Assembly: GCA_937880795.1 (NCBI GenBank)
Contig: CALGRQ010000109.1
Coordinates: 1 to 8,364, forward strand
Origin: an uncultured Dyadobacter sp.
Lineage (GTDB): Bacteria; Bacteroidota; Bacteroidia; Cytophagales; Spirosomataceae
Reading direction: 5' to 3'
DNA: 8,364 nucleotides
In this document: piece after piece, positions 1-7,394 of the stretch
How the letters are laid out: each line of letters begins with the position of its first letter
Position numbering within the stretch: position 1 is the stretch's first letter
Translations under genes and position numbers: made by a program
The notes under the pieces: generated by a model
What the model was told of the DNA's origin: nothing
Database searches by the model: none
What the model saw: only the letters and a program-made list of their open reading frames with translations

Positions 1-26
1 TTTTTATAAGAACAAAAGATCTAGCT

Positions 27-1592
27 ATGAAAGTGAAAGTAAACCCGAGGACAGTGCTGGTATTACTGTCTATTGCGGTCATGCTGGTAGTCAACCTGGG
101 GTGCGAGAAGGATAAAGAAGTGGGTCCTTCCTCCTTGGCAGACTCTACCGGTGTCCATGAAATTTTTGACATCTCAGCCATTGCCACCACGCGCATTGCT
201 GACAAATTACCCGGAAACGTGATTCGCTATGGTCATGTATGGGCCAAAACCTCCGAAAGTACTGCTCCTCCTACCATCTCCAACACAAAACTTGAAACGA
301 CTGGTGCTTTGCCTGCAAGCGGTAGATTTTCCAGTGCCATTACTGGGCTTACCGTGAACACAGATTACCAACTCCGTGCTTTCGTTGAAACCAATGAAGG
401 TATAGCATATGGGGAGTTAAAAACTTTTAAAACCGCCAAAGATTATATCAGTCGCTTGGTTCGGGCTCTGGACGATTCACTCAAAAACCGTGGATTTGGA
501 TATAGCTTTATTGTGACACAAAAGGACCAAATCGTTGGAGAGGGGTTCGGTGGACTGGCAGCGAGAAGTGTTGAAGATGGGGGAGAACGACCGGTATCTC
601 TGGATTCGAAAATGCAAATTGCCAGCATGACCAAAACCATTACGGCAGCAGCGTTTTTAAAACTGGCCGAAGGGAAGGGAATTAAAACAACCGATAAAAT
701 ATTACCGTATATTCCCAAATCATGGATTATTGGTCCCAACATCGATAAAATTACCTTCCGTGATTTGATGTTCCACCAAAGCGGCATTATAGGTTTGGCG
801 GCGGGGTGTGTAAATCGCACATTGTCTGATAATGGATGGTATGGTTTGCAAGCACTGATAGAAAAAGGGGTCGAAAGTGAAAACTACGGAAAACGATGCT
901 ATCAAAATGCCAATTACGGTCTTTTCAGGATTTTGATTCCGTCTATATTAGGCTATGCTTTTAAGGAGGATAATTATACGGATGATCAGGAAACCAGAAA
1001 AATTTACGAGAAGTATATACAAGACGAAGTTTTGGTAAAACTAGGTGTTACCTCTTCTGAAATTCTGGTAAACTCAACAACAGCACCCACCTATGGCTAC
1101 GACTTTCCATTTACCGAAGGTGTGAAGGGCTATGACCCGGGTGATTTGCGGAATGCAGCGGGTGGTTATGGAATTTACTTATCGGCCCATGAAGCCTCAA
1201 AAGTATTTAGTAAGTTGTTTTCCAAAACAGACGTGTCGGTGTTATCAAACGCTATGAAAGATACAATTCTCACCAATGGCTTGGGTAGCTATAGTACTGT
1301 AACGCCACAGGGTAAATTTAGTTATCATGATGGATGGTGGCCGATAAAATTGCGTAATGGAAATTATAGTGGTTTTCGTAGCCTCTGGATGACGTGCCCG
1401 GACGATATCACCGTGGTTCTTTTCACAAATGGATTACGCCACGACGACGGACTTTTCCCGATACGGTCCAACAACTATTCCGATATAACCTCTTATGTCC
1501 TTTGGGCATTTTCAGGCATTACTACCTCTGAAGGTGCAAGAAAGTTACCGGTCAATTTTGATCAATATTTAAAAGATCTGCAACCGCACTAA
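27..1592 (+). CDS. Fn3-like / beta-lactamase-family serine hydrolase lipoprotein
   Basis: A 521-residue protein. Residues 1-26 form a lipoprotein signal peptide: Lys/Arg-rich start, hydrophobic core, lipobox ending LGC with Cys26. The following residues (EKDKE) are charged, like Bacteroidota signals that send lipoproteins to the cell surface. Residues about 42-136 resemble the Fn3-like module common in Bacteroidota lipoproteins (IRYGHVW, ITGLTVNTDYQLRAFV, GIAYGELKTF). Residues about 140-500 are a serine beta-lactamase / class C / DD-peptidase-like domain (the S12 type): S200-M-T-K203 nucleophile and general base, LMFHQSGI at 247-254, Y292-Q-N294 as the second motif, and H434-D-G436 in place of KTG. 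The catalytic set looks intact. Relatives include esterases, D-aminopeptidases and carboxypeptidases, so the substrate is open and antibiotic resistance should not be assumed. The ATG at 27 directly precedes the signal peptide; no Shine-Dalgarno is visible. The gene converges on susD. Confidence 0.9.
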   Translation: MKVKVNPRTVLVLLSIAVMLVVNLGCEKDKEVGPSSLADSTGVHEIFDISAIATTRIADKLPGNVIRYGHVWAKTSESTAPPTISNTKLETTGALPASGRFSSAITGLTVNTDYQLRAFVETNEGIAYGELKTFKTAKDYISRLVRALDDSLKNRGFGYSFIVTQKDQIVGEGFGGLAARSVEDGGERPVSLDSKMQIASMTKTITAAAFLKLAEGKGIKTTDKILPYIPKSWIIGPNIDKITFRDLMFHQSGIIGLAAGCVNRTLSDNGWYGLQALIEKGVESENYGKRCYQNANYGLFRILIPSILGYAFKEDNYTDDQETRKIYEKYIQDEVLVKLGVTSSEILVNSTTAPTYGYDFPFTEGVKGYDPGDLRNAAGGYGIYLSAHEASKVFSKLFSKTDVSVLSNAMKDTILTNGLGSYSTVTPQGKFSYHDGWWPIKLRNGNYSGFRSLWMTCPDDITVVLFTNGLRHDDGLFPIRSNNYSDITSYVLWAFSGITTSEGARKLPVNFDQYLKDLQPH

Positions 1593-1608
1593 TTGGATGT
1601 GGGACGAT

Positions 1609-1647
1609 AAAAAACGGGTATCTGCAAGCGCAAATACCCGTTTTTTT
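1609..1647. terminator. Bidirectional intrinsic terminator between convergent genes
   Basis: The arms CGGGTAT (1615-1621) and ATACCCG (1634-1640) pair perfectly. Inside the loop, TGC (1623-1625) can pair with GCA (1630-1632). The stem is flanked by six A (1609-1614) on the left and seven T (1641-1647) on the right, so each strand reads as a GC-rich hairpin followed by a T-tract. It begins 17 bp after the hydrolase stop codon and ends 19 bp from the susD stop codon, the place expected for ending both transcripts. Confidence 0.88.
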
Positions 1648-1665
1648 ATGAATTAAGTGAAAAGG

Positions 1666-3660
1666 TTAGTACCCTTTCGCACCCGAACCAGCCGTAAGCG
1701 GCCAACCCGGATTTTGGTAGATAGGGGAATCCGTTACGTTTCCACCAACCGATGTGATGATAAAGTGCTGCGCGGCAATCGGGTTCAGATAATGTGCCAT
1801 AGCCCAGCGACTTCCCTTATACGAGTCCGCATTGCTACGGATCTGATGCGGTCTTAGATATTTTCCTAATGCAGGATCAGAGACTACGGAAGAGTTGTTT
1901 CCGGCGCCATAGGTCAGCTGTGCAGTGGTATACCAATCTTTCATTGGTCCCCAAAGCTTAAATCCTTCCACATGGTATGGCGTAGTGATCATTTGATCCA
2001 TCGCTCTCCATCTTTTCAAATCCATCATACGTAAGCCCTCTGCCATCAATTCGTTACGACGCTCGCGACGAATGTTGTACAAGGTTGGGGTAATGAGCTG
2101 CCCTGCAGAGTAAGCTCCCCAGTCACCTGTTTCCTTAGACATTTGCGTAGCCGAAATGGTTTTGTCGATATCTGTGCTCACTTTTGCCCGGGTACGAATT
2201 TGCTGCCAGTAATTTTTAGCATCTCCATCCAAGGTTCCGTTTTTCTCATAAGACGCTTCTATATAATTCAGATACGCTTCAACAGCTCTAAAAGTAATAG
2301 AACCTGTATAACCGTTACCGTTGGAAGCATGAGCTGCATCGTAGTTCAAGCCTTTACGGATTGTATAGCCCGTCGTATATTTTTTCTCGTAGCTAGACTC
2401 CCAAATGTGCGGGTAAGGCTCAACCTCTGTGGCGTGCGTTCCCTGCGCGAGGTTCAGTAATACGTTTTTCTGTCCTGGTTCTTTCAAGAACAAATTCAAG
2501 CGTCCATCACGACCAGAACGTACATCCGCCAGGTAATCGTCACCTTTATAGCCACTACCGGCTGCATAAATAGGCAAGCCATTCGCCATTAGAAAACTTT
2601 CCACCATGCTACGGGTAAGCCCCACCGCATAGTTTCCGGCCATGGCATTCACAGGTACGTTATGTCTTTCCAAGGTACGGTTGTACTGTCTCCAAAGCAA
2701 TACTTCTCCATAGCCAGACATGTTCTCTGCGCTAAACATATTGAAATACGGGTTTTCATTCGTTGCCGACAGAATAACACCTGTATTCGTAACCAAAGGA
2801 ACAGCCGATGCCACTTCTTTGGCAGAAGCCATAGCCTGGGTAAGGAAATATTCAATTTCACCCTCTATACTTCCTGATGGGAACTGGTAAGATGCATTGT
2901 AGGCCTTTTCTTTACCTGGCCACTCAGGACCGTTGGGTACCAATGCAGTTCCTTTAAAATATTTCAGCCAGGTTCCTTCATATAACGCCACACGCGATTT
3001 AAGGAGATGCGCTACATTTTTAGAAATCCGGTTTGATCCGCCGGTGGGAGCCGTATTCTGCAACATGGCCGCGGCCGAGTCAAGATCTGAAATAATAAAG
3101 CGTGCTACTTCATTTCTTGGATTACGCTTACTGGCTTCGGTCAGGATTTCATGATTGTCCGGTAATGTATTCCGAACAATAGGGAAATCACCCAATGCTT
3201 GCAACTTGGTAAAGTATTCATGCGCTCTCAGGAAATAGATCTCTCCTATATAATGGCGGATATTTGCATCGCTTCCTGAGATGCCACCAGCTCGATAACG
3301 GGGAAGGACTGTCTCGAGGAAATAGTTGGTCTGGAAAATGTTCGTAAAATCCCAGTCACCTTTATCCGCAGCCACGCGTAACAGCCCCGGCATATATTTG
3401 TTATCCAACACAGGAATCGCCATGTTGTCGGTGTTTCCATCTGTACCAAATGTTCCAAAAGACCAATTGGTATGTGATGGTAAAATTGCTGGATACCGTT
3501 CTACGGCATAAGCCGCCAGGTGAGATTCGTCGGTCAGGTAACTCCCCGGAGCAATGGCCGATAACGGAGCCTGGTCGAGGTAGTCATTGCAAGACACAGC
3601 CATTGCAGCCATGAACCCAACAAGTACTGTGCTTTTGATTTTATATTTTAACAAACTCAT
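1666..3660 (-). CDS. SusD/RagB-family outer-membrane glycan-binding lipoprotein
   Basis: A 664-residue SusD-like protein. Its signal peptide ends in the lipobox AVSC with Cys24, followed by the typical NDYLDQ. Family hallmarks are the N-terminal TPR-like helical motif IYFLRAHEYFTKL at 141-153 with ALGDFPIV after it, the late motif IRRERRNELMAEGLRMMDL at about 530-548, and a C-terminal IYQNPGWPLTAG at 647-658. SusD proteins sit on the cell surface, bind oligosaccharides and act as a lid on the SusC barrel. At 664 residues it is longer than the roughly 500-550 typical of the family, with extra length apparently in the middle (about 235-440) and near 555-625. The ATG is 9 bp after the susC stop, so the two are cotranscribed and probably translationally linked. 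It ends at the shared terminator. The bound glycan cannot be told from sequence. Confidence 0.95.
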   Translation of the reverse strand: MSLLKYKIKSTVLVGFMAAMAVSCNDYLDQAPLSAIAPGSYLTDESHLAAYAVERYPAILPSHTNWSFGTFGTDGNTDNMAIPVLDNKYMPGLLRVAADKGDWDFTNIFQTNYFLETVLPRYRAGGISGSDANIRHYIGEIYFLRAHEYFTKLQALGDFPIVRNTLPDNHEILTEASKRNPRNEVARFIISDLDSAAAMLQNTAPTGGSNRISKNVAHLLKSRVALYEGTWLKYFKGTALVPNGPEWPGKEKAYNASYQFPSGSIEGEIEYFLTQAMASAKEVASAVPLVTNTGVILSATNENPYFNMFSAENMSGYGEVLLWRQYNRTLERHNVPVNAMAGNYAVGLTRSMVESFLMANGLPIYAAGSGYKGDDYLADVRSGRDGRLNLFLKEPGQKNVLLNLAQGTHATEVEPYPHIWESSYEKKYTTGYTIRKGLNYDAAHASNGNGYTGSITFRAVEAYLNYIEASYEKNGTLDGDAKNYWQQIRTRAKVSTDIDKTISATQMSKETGDWGAYSAGQLITPTLYNIRRERRNELMAEGLRMMDLKRWRAMDQMITTPYHVEGFKLWGPMKDWYTTAQLTYGAGNNSSVVSDPALGKYLRPHQIRSNADSYKGSRWAMAHYLNPIAAQHFIITSVGGNVTDSPIYQNPGWPLTAGSGAKGY

Positions 3661-3669
3661 TTTTCAACA

Positions 3670-6600
3670 TTAAAAAGTAAGACTTAAACCTGCCGCATAA
3701 ATTTTTGACAATGGGTATACACTACCTCCTGCACCGCCATCAACGGTTTCAGGATCAAACATTTTTGCCATATTCGTTTTTGTGAATAGGTTCTCACCTG
3801 AGATATAGAAGCGTAGCTTCTGTACAGCAAATTTCTTGGTAACAGCCGCTGGAATGGTATATCCAATCTGAATGTTTTTCAGACGTAGGTATGATGCATC
3901 CTGAAGATAACGTGTTTGTGTTCTCTGGTTTTTGTTGCTGCCAAACACCGGACGAGGATAGTACGAATCCGTATTGGCTCCCAGTGCATGGTTGGCATCA
4001 GCACGGAAGTAGTCGGCATGTTGTTTTAGACCTGTTGACCACCAAATATTATCCGTTGCTCCCCAGAAGAAGTAGCTTCCTTGCCATACATCTCTTTTCA
4101 ATACCCCCTGGATGAAAGCGCGGAAATCAAATCCTTTCCAGTCCAGGTTAATTTCAGTACCAATGGTATAGCGGGGCGTCGTGTTTCCAATTAATTTCTG
4201 ATCGCCAGGATCTCCCAAAGTGTTACCACCTTCGGTAATTTTGCCATCACCATTCAAATCGGCATACATGATGTCTCCGGCTGCCCATTGCGAACCAAAT
4301 GCACTTTGTCCTCCATTAGGAAGCGCATTTAAATGTGCATCCATTTCTTCCTGAGTTTTTGCGATACCAATGGTTTCATAGCCCCATATATCGCCAAGTT
4401 TTTGACCAGCTCTGTACATCCCCGATGCAAGACTTCCCGTTTCATTAGGATATCTGGTAATGGTGGTTTGGTAATCCGAAAGCAAGAAGCGTAGGTTATA
4501 TCCCAAGCCATTTTTTAAACGGTCGTTCCAAGCCACTTCAAATTCAAATCCGGATGTTTTCATATCCGTATTGTTGGTTTGAGGTATTGCAGTTCCCAAA
4601 ATAGAAGGCAGGGTAGGAGGAGGTCCCATCATGTTCATGGTTTTGCGTAGGAACCAGTCTATCGAACCTGTTAAGCGGTTGTTGAACATGCCAAAGTCTA
4701 AACCTACATCATAACTTTTAATGGTTTCCCAGGTCAAGCCCGAGCTAATCAACAACGGAGCACTTGCGGTATTGGGACGAGCACCATTGATTAACCATGC
4801 GCCATTGGATGCTCCGGTGATCATGGTTTGGTAAGTCGGGTAATATTGTGGGTTGTTTTCGGATGGTTTCTGGTTTCCAAGTTGCCCATATGAACCACGG
4901 AATTTCATTGTATTGATGAAAGCAATGTTGTCCTCCCAGAACTTCTCACGCGCTACGTTCCAACCTACGGATACAGATGGGAACAAGGTCCAACGAGTTG
5001 CAGAGCGGAAACGGCTTGATCCGTCGTAACGTAAGTTGGCTTCAAACAGATATTTGCCATCATAGTCGTAGTTGATACGGCCAAAGAAACCGGCCGTTGC
5101 CCAGCGGTTGTATTGTCCGGCCACAACCGGTGCAACCGGATTCCCGTTGATATCCATACCGGTAGTGGTATTCAAGGTTGGCAAGTCTGGAACAATAATG
5201 CCATTACGTGTGGCATTGAAATCTCTGAACTTGTTTTGTTCCGTTTGGAATCCACCCATAACCTTGAAGAAATGCTTCAAGCCAATGGTTTTGCTGTATT
5301 CTGAATAAAGGTTCGCGTTGAAATAATTCTCTTTGTAAGCGTATTCGTACACTTCTGAATTACGGCCATAAAGTATAGGAGAACCCGCTACATCATGGTT
5401 GTAGGTTTGCAATACATCCCAGTGACGGAAGTCGTTCCTTGTTCTGTAGTTTACCTCTCCAAAAGTTTTCCATCCTTTAATTGGTTCGTAAACCAGTTGC
5501 AATTGCTGGTACAGGTAATCTTTTTGGTTGCGGTCCTGGCCTCCATCTCTCATGCCCAAAGCGGGAGAAGGAGAGCTGTATAGGTGTCCATTCGGATCAT
5601 ACAAAGGAAGCGTAGGCCATCCTTGGCGTCCAAGGTCATTATAGAAGCTATTTGTAAGTTGAGATGGACGGTTGTAATCTTCGCGAATAAAACGTGTACT
5701 GTAGTTTACGGCTAATTCATCTGTCAATTGAGAATTGATTTTTGCCGTGAAGCCATAACGTTTGAAATTATCCTGATTGAAACGCATCATACCTTGTTGT
5801 CCCATATAATTACCGGACAGGTATACCTGTGTTTTTTCGTTTCCTCCACTTAGGCTGAAGTTGTGCTCTTGTGAGAGGGTACGAGAGCGGAACATTTCCT
5901 TATACCAGTCTACATTCGCGTTTCCGTGCGCGTAGCCATCAGCCCATTGCTTCGGATTGTTTGGGTTAGGTATAATACTATTGCTTAGTGTTCCATTTTG
6001 GTAATCCTGAATCCGCTGTAAATGTTCCGCACTGAAATGTGGAGCACTTCCACCATTTTGACCAGCATCGTTAAAGTACTGGGCAAATGTATAGGAGTCC
6101 ATCATCTGAGGTCTTAAAACCGGAGATGTGGAACGGAAACTGTTGTTATAGTTCAGTGATAGCTTGCCTGATTTACCACGCTTGGTAGTAACCAAAATAA
6201 CCCCAAAAGCTGCACGCGAACCATATACGGCTGATGCCGCTGCATCTTTCAATACAGAGACACTTTCAATATCCTGAGGGTTAATCGCATTCAATGAACC
6301 TTCCATTCCATCTACCATCACTAACGGGCTAGAAGATGAATTGCCAATGGTCCCGACCCCCCGAATGTTGATGCTTGGACTGCTTTCCAGAGAACCGTTG
6401 CTTTGTGCAATGTTCAGACCTGTCACCATCCCTTGCAACGCTTGGGTAGCATTTTGAACCGGACGGTTTTCAATGGCTTTGGAGTCTATAGAAGCTACGG
6501 CGCCTGTTAAGTTTACCTTCTTCTGAGTACCAAATCCAACCACGACCACTTCATCCAGGTTTTTGGCTTGGTTGGCAAGTGTCACGTCTATTTTAAATAC

Positions 6601-6906
6601 TCCTCCTTCTGATGGCTGACGATCTTTTACTGGTATTTCAACCGATGTATAGCCAATGAAAGAGTACACCAGTATAGCGTCTGGTGAAACGTCAAGTTTA
6701 TAGGCACCATCGATGTCTGTGATGGTACCATTGGTTGTTCCTTTTGCAACAATACTAACTCCTGGCAGCGCGCCCTGAGCATCTATAACTTTTCCTTCTA
6801 CTTTCACAGTTTGTGCATAACTGGATGTGAAGGAAAGTATCGTCATCAGCAAACCAAGTATATAGGTAGACTTGCTGAAGAACACGGGTAATTTTTTTTT
6901 CTTCAT
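3670..6906 (-). CDS. SusC/RagA-family TonB-dependent outer-membrane transporter
   Basis: A 1078-residue TonB-dependent transporter. Residues 1-31 are a signal peptide (MKKKKLPVFF start, hydrophobic core, cleavage after SSYA before Gln32). Residues about 36-110 are a carboxypeptidase-regulatory-like beta-sandwich (GKVIDAQGALPGVSI, TDIDGAYKL). A TonB-box-like stretch NLDEVVVVGFGTQKK is at 116-130. The plug follows, with INIRG at 179-183, VDG at 198-200 and IESVSVLKDAAASAVYGSRA at 213-232. The rest is the 22-strand-type barrel, ending LSLTF with the terminal Phe usual for outer-membrane barrels. There is no N-terminal STN domain, so it is not the kind that signals through an anti-sigma factor; this agrees with control by the neighbouring propeller sensor. 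The ATG at 6906 is chosen because it begins a complete signal peptide. The frame stays open to an ATG at 7140, but that would put 78 unrelated residues in front. Its partner SusD follows 9 bp downstream. Confidence 0.96.
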   Translation of the reverse strand: MKKKKLPVFFSKSTYILGLLMTILSFTSSYAQTVKVEGKVIDAQGALPGVSIVAKGTTNGTITDIDGAYKLDVSPDAILVYSFIGYTSVEIPVKDRQPSEGGVFKIDVTLANQAKNLDEVVVVGFGTQKKVNLTGAVASIDSKAIENRPVQNATQALQGMVTGLNIAQSNGSLESSPSINIRGVGTIGNSSSSPLVMVDGMEGSLNAINPQDIESVSVLKDAAASAVYGSRAAFGVILVTTKRGKSGKLSLNYNNSFRSTSPVLRPQMMDSYTFAQYFNDAGQNGGSAPHFSAEHLQRIQDYQNGTLSNSIIPNPNNPKQWADGYAHGNANVDWYKEMFRSRTLSQEHNFSLSGGNEKTQVYLSGNYMGQQGMMRFNQDNFKRYGFTAKINSQLTDELAVNYSTRFIREDYNRPSQLTNSFYNDLGRQGWPTLPLYDPNGHLYSSPSPALGMRDGGQDRNQKDYLYQQLQLVYEPIKGWKTFGEVNYRTRNDFRHWDVLQTYNHDVAGSPILYGRNSEVYEYAYKENYFNANLYSEYSKTIGLKHFFKVMGGFQTEQNKFRDFNATRNGIIVPDLPTLNTTTGMDINGNPVAPVVAGQYNRWATAGFFGRINYDYDGKYLFEANLRYDGSSRFRSATRWTLFPSVSVGWNVAREKFWEDNIAFINTMKFRGSYGQLGNQKPSENNPQYYPTYQTMITGASNGAWLINGARPNTASAPLLISSGLTWETIKSYDVGLDFGMFNNRLTGSIDWFLRKTMNMMGPPPTLPSILGTAIPQTNNTDMKTSGFEFEVAWNDRLKNGLGYNLRFLLSDYQTTITRYPNETGSLASGMYRAGQKLGDIWGYETIGIAKTQEEMDAHLNALPNGGQSAFGSQWAAGDIMYADLNGDGKITEGGNTLGDPGDQKLIGNTTPRYTIGTEINLDWKGFDFRAFIQGVLKRDVWQGSYFFWGATDNIWWSTGLKQHADYFRADANHALGANTDSYYPRPVFGSNKNQRTQTRYLQDASYLRLKNIQIGYTIPAAVTKKFAVQKLRFYISGENLFTKTNMAKMFDPETVDGGAGGSVYPLSKIYAAGLSLTF

Positions 6907-6974
6907 AGATTGATTAAGTAAAACTGAAATCCGGCTGATGTCATATAGTGATTGAATGATCTCATGCAGGATGT

Positions 6975-7012
6975 AAAAAATACCGGAATTGTTGATGATA
7001 AAGCTCCGGGAT
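6975..7012 (-). terminator. Terminator-like hairpin in the susC leader (possible attenuator)
   Basis: Read on the minus strand, CCGGA (7009-7005) pairs with TCCGG (6987-6983). A G-U pair can extend the stem inward, and AT/AT can extend it outward past one mismatch. The right arm runs straight into six T (6980-6975). This has the form of a weak intrinsic terminator or pause site about 70 nt before the susC start codon. The stem is short and the loop is about 17 nt, so it may be inefficient or conditional. No alternative antiterminator pairing was established. Confidence 0.35.
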
Positions 7013-7056
7013 AGTACTCGCTTGTTGATTTCAATTAGGGTTATCTTGTCATATAT

Positions 7057-7093
7057 ACACTTAAATTTTAGTTGATAATTGGTTATTAAGTGT
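7057..7093. repeat. 8-bp inverted repeat in the susC leader
   Basis: ACACTTAA (7057-7064) and TTAAGTGT (7086-7093) are perfect reverse complements separated by 21 bp of AT-rich sequence. It could be an RNA hairpin in the susC leader or a DNA site for a dimeric regulator. An 8-bp AT-rich match can occur by chance in sequence this AT-rich. Confidence 0.35.
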
Positions 7094-7151
7094 GGATTGT
7101 CCGTGGTTGTTCTGCTAAAAAAACTCCTTAAATAGTGCAACTCTTCACGGG

Positions 7152-7258
7152 CTCTAAACTGTACTTTCGTAAGAAATTGCGCTAAAACTGATCTTATACG
7201 TTTTAAAGGATTTTAGAATTTCTTACTGCATATTTTATGTGCCTGTACAGTTACTGAG
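7152..7258. repeat. Nested inverted-repeat element, potential three-way junction
   Basis: Three sets of complementary arms nest here. Outer stem: AACTGTAC (7157-7164) with GTACAGTT (7245-7252), extended by CTC (7152-7154) with GAG (7256-7258) across a small internal loop. First inner arm: GTAAGAAATT (7169-7178) with AATTTCTTAC (7217-7226), continued after a 3-nt bulge by CTAAAA (7182-7187) with TTTTAG (7211-7216), then TCTT/AGGA (7192-7195 / 7207-7210). Second inner arm: GCATA (7228-7232) with TATGTGC ending at 7242, loop TTTTA. The outer 8-bp and inner 10-bp and 6-bp arms are perfect. The two imperfect pairs, 7194/7208 and 7231/7239, are both T-G on the plus strand, so a plus-strand RNA would fold slightly better than a minus-strand one. 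It resembles no RNA family I recognise. It could be a structured RNA, part of the susC leader, or a cluster of operator half-sites. Confidence 0.5.
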
Positions 7259-7298
7259 GCCCTGGTGTGTTTCGCTACTTGTTGTATTTAAGCTATTT

Positions 7299-7308
7299 CG
7301 GATATCCG
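7299..7308. promoter_or_regulatory. 10-bp perfect palindrome CGGATATCCG, possible operator
   Basis: CGGATATCCG is a perfect dyad in otherwise AT-rich sequence, flanked by TTT on the left and TCAAA on the right. It lies about 25 bp leftward of the possible minus-strand -7 element, so it would fall just downstream of a susC transcription start there. A dimeric regulator site is possible, but no family is recognised and chance is not excluded. Confidence 0.25.
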
Positions 7309-7330
7309 TCAAATAATAATATGAATAGTT

Positions 7331-7338
7331 CAAAACTA
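7331..7338 (-). promoter_or_regulatory. Possible susC promoter -7 element
   Basis: On the minus strand the sequence is TAGTTTTG, an exact match to the Bacteroidota -7 consensus TAnnTTTG. No TTTG is found 19-21 bp upstream; the nearest similar sequence is an ATTTTATG stretch at 7358-7351 with too short a spacer. A weak -33 is common at activator-dependent promoters. If used, the susC leader would be about 415 nt and would include the nested inverted-repeat element. Confidence 0.3.
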
Positions 7339-7394
7339 GATACTTGTACACATAAAATGAGGGTGATATTCGTCAATTTAGGGGTAAAATTCGT

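Larger units (their letters stand above)
6907..7140 (-). other. susC 5' leader, open in the susC frame
   Basis: This 234-bp stretch upstream of the susC ATG lacks stop codons in the susC frame. Its hypothetical 78-residue translation has only one Met, at its far end, and looks like neither a domain nor a signal peptide, so it is best read as untranslated leader. It contains a terminator-like hairpin (6975-7012) and an 8-bp inverted repeat (7057-7093), described separately. No Shine-Dalgarno precedes the susC ATG; the bases before it are AT-rich (TTAATCAATCT), normal for Bacteroidota. Confidence 0.55.

Noticed and set aside
443..905. Minus-strand frames inside the hydrolase gene
   Set aside because: They oppose a gene with an intact signal peptide and catalytic motifs and have no features of their own.
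27..1592. Calling the serine hydrolase an antibiotic-resistance beta-lactamase
   Set aside because: The SxxK/YxN/HxG set is shared by esterases and peptidases, and the Fn3-like fusion and lipoprotein form do not point to resistance.
1657..1857. Plus-strand reading frame over the 3' end of susD, and the other frames antisense to susD and susC
   Set aside because: They lie wholly or mostly inside strongly supported genes of known families and show no domain features; they are shadows of those genes.
3670..6906. SusC as a sigma/anti-sigma signalling transporter
   Set aside because: No STN domain precedes the carboxypeptidase-regulatory-like domain, and no sigma or anti-sigma gene is adjacent.
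6907..7140. Starting the SusC protein at the ATG at 7140 (1156 residues)
   Set aside because: It would bury a complete signal peptide 78 residues inside the protein, and the extra residues have no domain-like or secretory character. The ATG at 6906 fits the family.
7169..7226. Reading the long hairpin as an intrinsic terminator
   Set aside because: Its stem is AT-rich and neither arm is followed by a T-tract on either strand.
7152..7258. Integron attC site or tRNA as an explanation for the nested repeat
   Set aside because: The ends do not match RYYYAAC/GTTRRRY, and there are no tRNA landmarks such as a T-loop GTTC or a CCA-type acceptor. No transposase or integrase is nearby.
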